Shown here in pieces: positions 10,999 through 20,784 of a DNA stretch of 64,000 nucleotides. The stretch comes from Miscanthus floridulus. Lineage: Eukaryota > Streptophyta > Magnoliopsida > Poales > Poaceae. The stretch lies in the NCBI RefSeq assembly GCF_019320115.1, contig NC_089591.1, positions 23,724,502 through 23,788,501 of the forward strand. Reading direction: 5' to 3'. A model generated the notes under the pieces. That model made no database searches, was not told the origin of the DNA, and saw nothing but the letters and a program-made list of their open reading frames with translations. The position numbers were made by a program, and so were the translations under genes. Numbering within the stretch: position 1 is the first letter of the stretch; each line of letters opens with the position of its first letter.

Positions 10999-12489
10999 TT
11001 TTTAGAGCCTTCTCCCTCTATAATATGCACGTGTGGCGCGTACATGTCTAGAAAACATTTGTTGTTTTTATATGTCATTTTCTAGCTTGCTTGACATGCA
11101 CATAAGTGACGTAAATGAGTTAACCTAGAAGGTCGTAGATTATTTATTTGTCTATGTACATATCCTATATTTTATATATGGTTCTATTATCACAGATCGA
11201 TGTTTGGTGGCGTCAATCTATGAGGGTGCCAGTTGTACGTGTACAGCAGGTAATTATATTCTTGCTTACTCCATAAGTAACCTAGATTAATCTATTATCT
11301 ATCATTCTGCTGATGCATAAGCTTCAAGTCTAGATCTGTATATGTAATTACCATTTTGTGTTTCTGTTTAACCTCCAATAATTGGTGGTTGATACTCTCT
11401 TTCAGGTTAGTATATATGACGAAGGTCATGTTGGAAATATGTGCCTAAAATACATTCCAGGTTTTATTTGGAGGAAAAAACTCATATATAAAAAATGATG
11501 TAAGCATATAAAACATGTAAGCAGGCAACATATTGACTAGAACAGGATTGCGCAAGGAAATTACTCAATGATCCCGCGCAGAACGTAGTCGAACGTGTTG
11601 AAGTAGATGTTGCAGATAACCAAGTGGTCGCGTGTAGACGCTGCCCAAAAACTTGATTGCCGCCCCTATGCAGGAGTCTCGTGGTAGTGGTTTCGGAGAT
11701 CCCGCTATCTTCAAGTCCGGTGCACACCGAACTCAAAGGTCGACAAGACGCAGCAGCGAGAAGCTCAGCATAGCGAGTGGGGAGGTAAGCGTATGACTGT
11801 GTACCCTTCAACCAGGACATCTCCTGGTTTTATAGGCCTTCATAGTACATTAATTCCTCTCATCAAGCAGTAGAAGCTGTCCATTTGAATGACATAAAAT
11901 GCTGCAATCAAATAGCAGAATCTGACACCTTATTACTATTTAAAATGGCAGTTTCAATCACATTGAAGCGCCATTATACTCAGCTTTAAAAAAATAGAAA
12001 CTGCACAAAGAATAGCCTGCTGTACACGGGCGCTCGTCTCAAGTCATAAGTCACGCGATTTTTCCCGCGAAAAAACACGCGAGCTGCGCGTGCGTGTAGC
12101 AACAGTCTCCTTCTCTCTCAATTGCATCTATTTTGCATAAAGAGGAGACTCCCATATTTAAGCAAGACAACCTCTCCTTGAATTAACAATATGGGACTAA
12201 AGGTTGTGTATGCTTTGGAATTTTCCAGATTGGGCCAGACATGGACCTAAATCCAACAGGTCACACCTTCAAGAATATGGTATTACTTGATACTTTCTTT
12301 GCATATTAGTGTACCTCTTCATACTTCTTATAAGTAGGTCAAGCAAATTTCTTCATGTATACATACTAATCTAAATTTAAGGAGTTTAGTCATCTGGATT
12401 CTTTCTATATCCGACAATTCAATTAATATTTTCATTGCATTTAAAATAGTTTTATAAACAAGTGCGTGTTGCACCGGCATATTTGCTAG
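10999..12489 (+). mobile_element. Possible Helitron (3' end good, 5' end tentative)
   Basis: At 12460-12490 the sequence reads AAGTGCGTGTTGCACCGGCA, then ATTTGCTAG and a T. Grass Helitron 3' ends have this form: a short GC-rich hairpin (here TGCGTGTTGCACC), about 10 bp of spacer, CTAG, then insertion before T. A candidate 5' end is TCTCCCTCTATAATA at 10999, which also occurs at about 10236. The solo LTR at 11429-12258 would be nested inside. No Rep/helicase gene is present, so it would be non-autonomous. Confidence 0.35.
11429..12258 (-). repeat. Solo LTR, Copia type (830 bp), with perfect TSD
   Basis: Begins TGTTGGAAATATG and ends CCTAAATCCAACA (TGTTGG/CCAACA termini). The 5-bp direct repeats GGTCA at 11424-11428 and 12259-12263 match perfectly. 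The TATA box is on the minus strand (CCTATAAAACC, about 11826-11838), so the LTR reads leftward. There is no internal sequence. The 112-residue minus frame at 11820-11482 lies wholly inside and is not a gene. Confidence 0.92.
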
Positions 12490-12852
12490 TGTATTATAGG
12501 TGTGACTTCGCTGCATGCTTCCTTCATATTTTGGTTTTAGCTCTATACTGATGCACAACAAACAACCCCTTTTAATTTGTAAGATATAAAAGATTATTTT
12601 TGTTTATCTGTGCTCGTTTGGTTGATGTAGCACATTTAGTGAATGATGGCTATGGCTCTATTAGTTGACTCAAAAACAATGTTAAGTGATGATACTTGCT
12701 GCTGCTTTCAAGCAACAGGTACATGATATATTTTAGTTGATGTGTAAATCACAATGATAGATTATTGTGTTGTAAATTTATGCTATATTTAAATTAAACT
12801 AGAGGTTTAATCATACTACTATAAAAAAACACTACCCCCTGTGTCGCTCAGT
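12490..12852. other. Unassigned AT-rich flank of element B
   Basis: About 360 bp of AT-rich DNA between the Helitron-like end and the LTR at 12853. I see no gene, terminus or RNA structure in it. Confidence 0.4.
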
Positions 12853-13953
12853 TGAAAGGTCTTTGTGTGGTTTTGGTAATTGAGTGACAACCTAGGTGAA
12901 CTAATTGTGTTTATGTGAGATACACAGGTGCTTAGTCCATAGGTACATATGTGTGAGCAACATATGCCATGGAGGTAGAAATGGCTCGGAGATGTTGCAA
13001 AGCTCACACATGTGATGATGAATGAGCTTATTGCACATGAGACATGACATTGAGTCATGTGATCAAGGTGGAGAAGATCAAGACAAGACTTGGCTTGATG
13101 GACCGGTTGCAAGCGTGGAGGGCAAGTTGGAGGCTTTGGAGCAATGGACCGCGTGGCGGTGAAGCTTGAGCAAGACTTGGCGCCGATAGACGAAGGCAAC
13201 AGTGAAAAGCAAGTGAAGTCAAGGTCGATGAACCAATACGATCACGTGATGATATGAAGTGGATCATATCATTGTTGATCATGTTGGTGCATGCGTTGGA
13301 TCGATATTGGAGGAGATGTAATGGAATGCGCAAGGCAAATGTATAACCTAGGGTATTTTATTTCACTGGTCATAGGTGTGTAGAGAAGTTGGTGACCTGA
13401 GTTTAGGATAGATGGCCGTACTATCAAGACGGGCAAACTTGTTTGCATATCGGTCATCTAGTGCCACTCGTGTGATATAACTTTGCATCAGTCACTAGGA
13501 TCGAGTGGCGTGGCAAGTTGAGTGGCTAATCCTTTGGGAATGATTGTGAAAATGCTAACACACATACACATGGTGGTGTTGGCACATTTACAAAGGAGAT
13601 GAAGTTAGAGTTGATGTGGATCAACTCGGCGATGAAATGGAGGCGAGAAAGGTTCGAAACTCCATCGGCGGAGTGTCCACCCGTAGAGTGCGGACAGTCC
13701 GACCGTGCCACCGACGCCCTATTTAGAAAAGACAGGGTTTCACAGTGTGCACCGGATGCTGGGATCCTACGTCCGGTCAGTGGCAGCAGTGAGCACGCGG
13801 TCTCGATCTCGTGACTGAACGTTGGCCCGAAGAGTGACCGGACGCTTAGGGTCTGCGTCCGGTCAGTGCGGACGTATGGTGAAGCTAGCGACACTGGAGT
13901 TAGGCGCGCGGGCATAGAACTGATCGGTCGCTGGTCCGCATCCGGTCATGGTG

Positions 13954-13971
13954 GACCGGACGCGTCCGGTC
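13954..13971. promoter_or_regulatory. Perfect 18-bp palindrome in LTR U3
   Basis: GACCGGACGCGTCCGGTC is its own reverse complement and is the best example of a motif that recurs in degenerate form across U3. Clusters of GC-rich palindromes upstream of the promoter have been reported for Sireviruses. A protein-binding or methylation-target role is inference. Confidence 0.6.
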
Positions 13972-14200
13972 GCAAAACAGAGGCTCAGGGAGCTCTCTGG
14001 AAACGATTGGACTCAGGCGCAACAGCGTCCGGTCGTAACTTAACCGTTGAGATCGGGCGGCTTTGATTGAATGCAGAGTGACATGTGGACGGCGTAGAGC
14101 GACCAAACATTGGCAGGGTGCATCCGGTCGATCTGACCGGAGCATCCGATCGTGCCTAAATTTGCCTAGTGAAGGGGTAACGGCTAGTTTAGCCCATAGG

Positions 14201-14211
14201 GCTATAAATAG
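14201..14211 (+). promoter_or_regulatory. TATA box of the left LTR
   Basis: GCTATAAATAG, conserved in position and sequence in the LTR copies at 22149 (plus) and 2659 (minus). It lies about 1.35 kb into the LTR and would start transcription toward gag. Confidence 0.6.
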
Positions 14212-15290
14212 AAGGTGGTCTCCGCCATGGCTTGAGCTGAGCACCTCGAGGGACTTTGTGTCCATGCTTGAGAGTGCTTAGGAGCCCTCCATCTCACATA
14301 TGCTTGATAGTGATCATCCGATTGTGTGAGAGAGCGATTCTAGTGCGATTACATCGTAAGGTTGCATCGAGTAGCACTAGGTGATCGAGTTGTAAGCCAG
14401 TGGTGCTTGTTACTCTTGGAGGTTGCCACCTCCTAGACGGCTTGGTGGTGGTCTCCATCAAAGCTCGCACGAAGCTTGTGCGGTGCTCCGAAGAATAGAT
14501 TTGTGAGGGGCATTGTGCTCGCCCCGTGGGAGCCACGAAGAGCAACTCTCGTAAAGTGTGTCACTTGAGATACCCTCACTTTCGAGGTAGGTTCTTGCGG
14601 TGCCTGACAAGCGGGCTTGGCAGGGTGATGCCAATTAGCCGCCGAACCACTAAGTGAGCGGTCGACACAACGGGGACGTAGCGTATTGGCAAGCACATGA
14701 ACCTCAGGAGAAAATCACCATGTCAGCATTGTTCTTCCTATTGGTTTGCAATCTCTTTACACAAGCTTGTGATTACTTTTATATACATTGTGCTTGTGTA
14801 GTTGCTCTTGTAATTAGTTAGCTTGTGTAGCTCACTAATTACCTTCTTGTTTGTGTAGCATAGAAGTAGCTCCCTTGCGTGGCTAATTTTGTTTGTGTAA
14901 CCTTGTTAGTCACATTGCTTAGTTTGTGTAGCTAAGTATTTGCGCTCTCTAATTTGGCATTGGTTGCCTTGTTATTGAGCATTATTAGTGAGCTTAGTTG
15001 GCTTTGTGCTCTTGCTTACTAGCAAGTGTAGGAGCTCCCTCATTGCTCGAAGTACTAGTGGCATAGGTTTATGTGACCTTGCTGCTAGAATTGGTTAGGT
15101 GAGCTCTAGCTAGCCCTGACACCTTTGTTGCTTAATTAGTATCTTTGGAAGGTGCTAGAGAACATAAATAGAGGGGTATAGTCTTGGCTAGACCGATAGT
15201 TTTAATTTCACACTTGTTTCGGTTAGTCGACGCGATTAATTTTAGAAAGGACTATTCACCCACCCTCTAGTCCGCCATCTCGACCTTACA

Positions 15291-15305
15291 AGTAATATCG
15301 GAGCT
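15291..15305 (+). promoter_or_regulatory. Primer-binding site of element B, degenerate
   Basis: AGTAATATCGGAGCT follows the LTR directly. Compared with AGTGGTATCAGAGCT of element A it has three changes (two G to A, one A to G), so priming by initiator Met tRNA would be weakened. The copy after the second LTR (23231) reads AGTAGTATCGGAGCT. Confidence 0.7.
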
Positions 15306-15341
15306 ATGTCTCTCATTTGTGGTCTTTACCAATCCGAGAGG

Positions 15342-17394
15342 ATGGCAAACTTTGGGCTAGAAGTTGTTTGTGACACACACATTTTTGATGGAACACACTA
15401 TGCACGGTGGAAACGTCATATGCTTGATCATTTCCGTGATTTGGGTTCCAAGGCATGGTGGATCATTGTTGTTGGTTTTTCTCATGATGCGTTGGATAAG
15501 GACAACCTAACCCAAGCACAAGAGGATTGCTTACAACTTGATCATCATGCTCTTTATTATCTAACATGTGCTTTACATGTTGATGTTTTTAGACGTGTGT
15601 GGGATTTGGAGTGTGCTCATGATATGTGGATGGCACTCCAAGCCTTCTACGGTGACTCCTCCACAAGTGATGATGGCAAATTCAAGAAGGAGGATGATCA
15701 CAAGATGGAGGCACATGAGTGTGCTTGAACATAACCTCAATTTGGTGATTATGGAAGATTGCTCCACCTCATGGTCAAGTGATGTTGATGATGATAGATC
15801 TACTACAAGTTCACTTGACAAGGTTGATGATGACGCCACAAGTGTTGCACAAGAAGATTTTACCTCAAGCACACTTGGTGGTGATCTTGATGATGTGGTT
15901 CAAGCACGGGCCATGATTGTGATGCTACTACAAGCTCTTCTACATCACCACATTGCTTCATGTCACAAGGTGATACCAAGGTATCAATTGATAATGTGGT
16001 TGATCATGTTGATTCATATGATGAGCTTATGAATAGACTTGCTAGCATGACCATATCTTTAGAAAATGAGAAAGCTAAAACAATCAAATTGGAAAATGAA
16101 AACTCATTTCTAAAGAACTCTTGTGAAGAACATAAAAAAATTACTTGATGCTTTAAATCTTCACATGATGAGCTAAAATTAAATAATGAGACACTACTTG
16201 CATCTCATGATGAATTATTAAAACACCATGCTTCTCTCATTAAAGTGTTTACAAAGAAACTTCAAAATAATGAGAGCTCATCACATGGATCAAATGATAA
16301 ATTGCAAAATGTTGCTAACCCTTGTGATGTAGGCAAGAAGCATATATCCACCTCTTGTGATGATTTATCAGATATGTCATGCTCTTCACATATAGATGCT
16401 TGTTCTACTTTTATGTCTTGTGAGACTAACATTTTGAAGGAGAATATTGAGCTCAAAAGTGAAGTGAAGAAATTGAGCAATAAATTAGAGAGGTGCTATA
16501 ACTCTCAAGTCACCTTTGAGCACATGTTGAAGACTCAAAGAAGCTATGGTGACAAGTGTGGTCTTGGCTTCAAGAAGAAGATGACAAAGGGTGAAAGAAA
16601 GAGAGAAAGAAAGATGAAGAAGCTACAACAAAGAAAGCTCTCTCACACCATATGCTACTAGTGTCATGAAATGGGACACCTTGCAAATGGTTGCCCTAAC
16701 ATTGAGAGGCTCAAGAAGATAAAAGAAGAAGAGAGGCTCAAGCTTGTGAAGTGCTTCAAGTGCCATACTTGGGGTCATCTTACCTCAATGTGCCCAACCA
16801 AGCAATTGGTGAAGCAACTAGAAGAGCCTCAACCAAAGCCACAAGTTGAGCAAGAAAAGACACCCCAAGTTCAAATCAAGATCAACCATGAATATGGTGA
16901 TAACTTGATGATGATGAAGAAGAAAACAAGAAAGGGTGGAAAGGCAAGGCATCCAATGCAAACTCAAGGTGCCAAGATGATGAGCAAGAATGAAGATGAG
17001 AAGAAAGTCTATGCTCACATCAAGTGCTTCAAGTGTGGAAGTACGGGACACTTTGCCTCTAAGTATCCTACCAAGCTTGAGAAGAAGGCTCAAGCAATCC
17101 ATGAGAGGCAAGGCAATGAGAAAGCACCACATGAGCAAGGAAGAGAAGGCTCAATCAAAGAGAAAGTGCTACTCATGCCAGGAAAGGGGACACATGACAC
17201 ATTCATATCCCCTAGGTAACACTCCTAAGCCTATTTCAATTAATGTTGATTATATGCTTAGGAAGGGTGGTAATGGTACCTCTATGGTTTCTATTGTAAA
17301 ACATCCCGCTATTCATACTAAGGCTATGCCTAAGTATGTTGCACCTAACTTGAGAGGACCCAAAATTGTTTGGGTACCATCAAAAAGTGGATGA
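15342..17394 (+). pseudogene. gag: Copia gag of element B, multiply broken
   Basis: The start is taken at the ATG at 15342 (MANFGLEVVCDTHIFDGTHY), aligned with element A. The capsid region is open to 15728, where a 1-bp indel shifts the frame at HECA. Protein-like sequence continues at 15730-15960 in another frame, then returns (15960-16148) to the A7 tract and a TGA. The coil (KSSHDELKLNNETLLASHDE) resumes after a compensating 1-bp loss and runs to a TAG at 16659-16661, which falls inside the first CCHC knuckle. Further knuckles are CFKCHTWGHLTSMC (about 16750), CFKCGSTGHFASKY (about 17028, last Cys lost) and CYSCQERGHMTHSY (about 17170, another frame). A lysine-rich linker joins them. The protein cannot be made from this copy. 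Confidence 0.8.
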
Positions 17395-19430
17395 TTGTTT
17401 GTAGGTACCATCGGCATTGGAGACTTGATTCAATTGATCTCACATTGTTCATCATATATTGAATCAAGTTATGAAGCTTAGTGCACATCCAAACTCAATG
17501 CCAAGTGAAAATTGAGTGAAGTCCAAGTGCTATCAATATATAAGTGCTATAATTCAAGTTGTTGGTGATTCTTTGGATATATTTGATGACTTATAAATAA
17601 TTAAGTTAAAGCTTGCTACTTGGATGATCATGAGCTAGCCAAGGTATATCTCTTGTTGATCATTTCATTTGGGTGCATATGGGTTGATTGAATTGGATAA
17701 ATATGCAATGTTGCTTACTATGAGATGATTGAATGGAAATTGATTAGTAGTCAAGTTTGGATTGATTTATGTTGGATAAGTTTATAAGATGATATTTAGT
17801 AAGTGGATTGAATGGATTTATGTCTTGTGAAAGTATTCAAACAAGTTAGTTTCAAGTTTGATTCATATTTGATGAAGTATAGCTCAAGTGATTGAAATCT
17901 ATCCTATATTGAAAATCTGAGTGAGTTGTGATCTTAGCCATGTCTGAGTAACCAAACTTATTGGATTGGTATAAAAATTGGTGTACATGCTCTAAACTTA
18001 TAGTACAAGATGCTGTACAATTTTCATGAGAATTGGATAAGAAATGCTTCGGTTTTGGAGTGCATCTTGTCAGCTATAGTGCAGCAGTTTTTAGCATGTA
18101 GTAGTGGTGGAAAAATTGAAATCTGGTAGCAATCTAGAAGTCAAACAAAGCTCAAATTTTTACAGATGCTAGATAACTTGGTGAAGCACATCTCCACCAA
18201 ATTTCATGATATTTGGATTTGTACTTTGGAAGATATGCTTATTTCTTTGAAGGGTACCGAATCTGCCAGAAAAGTGACAAATATTGGATTGATCTAGAGT
18301 CACTTTGATTGAAAGATCCTCAAGTTGGAAGCATGTTTACAAGTGTTTGAGGTACCTAAGTTTGATTTTTAGATAATCTTTAAGCATGACAAGCAAAGAG
18401 TACAAGGCCATTTGATTGTGGAGTGTACTTTGCACACATTCGGTACTTAAATTGGAAGAACAAGATCAAACTCAAGATGAAGTTGAAGTTTAAGTTCTAG
18501 TGACTATTGAAAATCATTTTGTAGAAAGAAAATGACTTAAACAAGTAGAAAGAAAATGACTTAAAGAAGGAATTGAGGTTACTCATCAAGTTAAGTCCAT
18601 CACTTGGATCAATCAATCAAGTTATTTCAAGTGAGTATCAAGAATGGTTCTTGGAGAGAGGTCACTTCTCCCTAGTGTAGGGGCTTGCGACCTATGAGTA
18701 GGTAAACCAAGTGTGGTACTTGAAAGGCTAACATGGAAGTGGTGATCTGAGAAATATTAGAGATGCTTAGTTGAATCAATCAAAAGGGTTGACCAAGAAA
18801 AGCAAGCAACACCCAAAAGAGAGCTAGTCATGATATTTCAATGGGTATTCTCAAATTGATGCTCTCATGCAAGTAAAGATGAAAAGAAGAAGTAATCCAA
18901 CCACAACAAGAAAGTGCACTTGATCATAAGTGGTATTCATTTCATATGGGTGAAGAGTTAAATTCAAAATAGTATCTATTGGTCTTTACCAAGCTTATAA
19001 TTGGACTTCACATTGCTATTAGAGTAATGAATTAGAATCTATGTGACTATCCTCTACTTTAACTATAGCAAATGTATCATTGTAATGTGCATGATCATTT
19101 CATCCCTTACTAGTATGCGGTTAGTGCATATAGTACATGCTTCATAGGATCATGCATAACAGATGAAATGTTTAAATTCATAGCCTACCACTATTGCTTG
19201 AATGATTACTTGATCTAGTGGTCAGTATATGAATTTGTTTATGAGCTAGTGAACCCAAGTACTTAATTTAATTTTGATTGCTAACAAGAGACAAGTACAA
19301 CATTGGCAAGATAACCCTTGCAAGAGGTGTGAAGAAGCTTGTCATTGGTTCAAACCGGACTTGGAAGCTTAGGCAAATCAATTTAGTTCAAGTCAAGCAT
19401 AGAAGCTCATGATAGTGATAAGAGTACAAG
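17395..19430 (+). other. Non-coding interior of element B where pol would be expected
   Basis: AT-rich sequence with stops in all frames. I see none of the integrase, RT or RNase H motifs of Copia pol. One small local duplication is visible: GTAGAAAGAAAATGACTTAA at 18521 and again at 18545. The content is either filler captured by the non-autonomous family or decayed beyond recognition. Confidence 0.6.
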
Positions 19431-19935
19431 CACAAGATAACAATGCAAATGGATATCTAGTTTGTTTGTTACAAGTGGTATCTAGACTTAAGTATTTCAT
19501 CAAGAATCTACAAGTGATGTCTAGATCAATTCACAAGTGATATCCTATAAGTGGTACTCATGAAGATAGCAAATATTCAAGAAATGGTTTTTATTGATAA
19601 ATCCAACAAGTGGTTCCATACTAAAAGAATCTTTCAAGTGGTATAACACCTACACCTGGTATCAATTATGCAAGACGATGGTTCCACAAGTGATCCTCAA
19701 CTTTAAGTGATCATCAAATGAAGAATGCATCCCTCACCAACAAGAGCTCAAGTGTATCAAATAGATGACCCATGCTATCACATAGGGGGAGGTGTCCCAC
19801 AAATTGATATCAAGATCAAAGATCCTATGCGTGGTATCTCAAGAAGCCCTACACAAGATATAAGTGGTACAAGTTACAAGTGGTATCTACAAGTGGTGTC
19901 ATTCCAACAATCAAGTGATGTCCATAAAAAATGCA
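19431..19935 (+). repeat. Cluster of degenerate AAGTGGTATC motifs
   Basis: At least a dozen variants of (C/T)AAGTGGTATCT or AAGTGATATC lie within 500 bp, for example near 19473, 19513, 19544, 19552, 19637, 19867 and 19886. Spacing is irregular at 20-60 bp. The core resembles the first half of the element's own primer-binding site, AGTGGTATC. It lies just upstream of the purine tracts. Function is unknown. Confidence 0.6.
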
Positions 19936-20783
19936 AGATTCAAGCCTCAACCATCTACCCCAAATGCATACATTTGCATCAATAAGAAGCACACCTTTTA
20001 TGGAAATTGATGATAAAGGGGGAGAGATTGTACAAAGATATGAAAGCTTTGAGATTGAGATTGTACAAGGGGAGAGATAAGATATGAAAGCTTTGGGAGA
20101 GATTGAAACCAAGAAGTAGAGGTTGGACATGGATATGGATAAAGAGGGAGCAACATTGAAGAAAAGAGATGGATCAAAATGCTTAGACAAGAGAAGCACA
20201 CAAGTAGGGGGAGCATGCTCATGAACTTTGATTGATTGCATTTGATATATGCATATTCATGTGCTTGCTTGCATTGCATAAGTTCTTAAATTTCAATATG
20301 CATGCTTGTGTGAGGTATGCTAGTTGTAGAATTTGATTGATGAAATGAAAACTAGCATGCATAGAATGATAGCTAGACACTTGGTATGCTTTACAAGTAA
20401 TGCTAGTACCCTGCTTTTAATGTTGACCTCACGAGGTATCTAGTGATTTTATTTCCAAGTAATATCTAGCTAACCATGGTGCTAAGGATGAACTTAAAGG
20501 TGCAACTCCGATTGGTATCACGCTTCAATGGTTTACTCTATACACCTTAGCATCATTTAGTAGTAATTACTCTCCCACAATTTCAATCTATGCATATGTG
20601 CGAGCTTCAAATCAAACACTCTAGCACATATGTAGGGGGAGCTAATACTACCATTTCGGGTTTGTGGTACTTGTCCAAAATCATTTACACATGGTAAAAT
20701 TGCTTGGGCAAGCAACATGAATCCAAAAGAGCTTAATTTCCATATCTTTGTAGAATTGTCATCAATTACCAAAAAGGGGGAGA
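19784..20783 (+). promoter_or_regulatory. Multiple polypurine tracts of element B
   Basis: AGGGGGAG-type tracts occur at 19784-19792, 20015-20027, 20067-20077, 20206-20213, 20634-20641 and 20771-20783. The last abuts the second LTR and would prime plus-strand DNA synthesis. Repeated purine tracts upstream of the 3' LTR are a reported hallmark of Sireviruses and support the family call. Confidence 0.75.
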
Positions 20784-20784
20784 T

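Larger units (their letters stand above)
12853..15290 (+). repeat. Left LTR of element B (2438 bp)
   Basis: Starts TGAAAGGTCT and ends CTCGACCTTACA. TATA box GCTATAAATAG at about 14201-14211. The U3 segment 13780-14160 contains many CCGGACGC/GCGTCCGGTC motifs, including the perfect 18-bp palindrome GACCGGACGCGTCCGGTC at 13954-13971. Frames such as 13915-13526 (minus) are LTR sequence read in chance frames. Confidence 0.9.

Noticed and set aside
16262..17138. Minus-strand frames opposite the gag of element B.
   Set aside because: Hydrophobic Leu-rich translation of antisense Lys/Glu-rich gag sequence; typical shadow frames.
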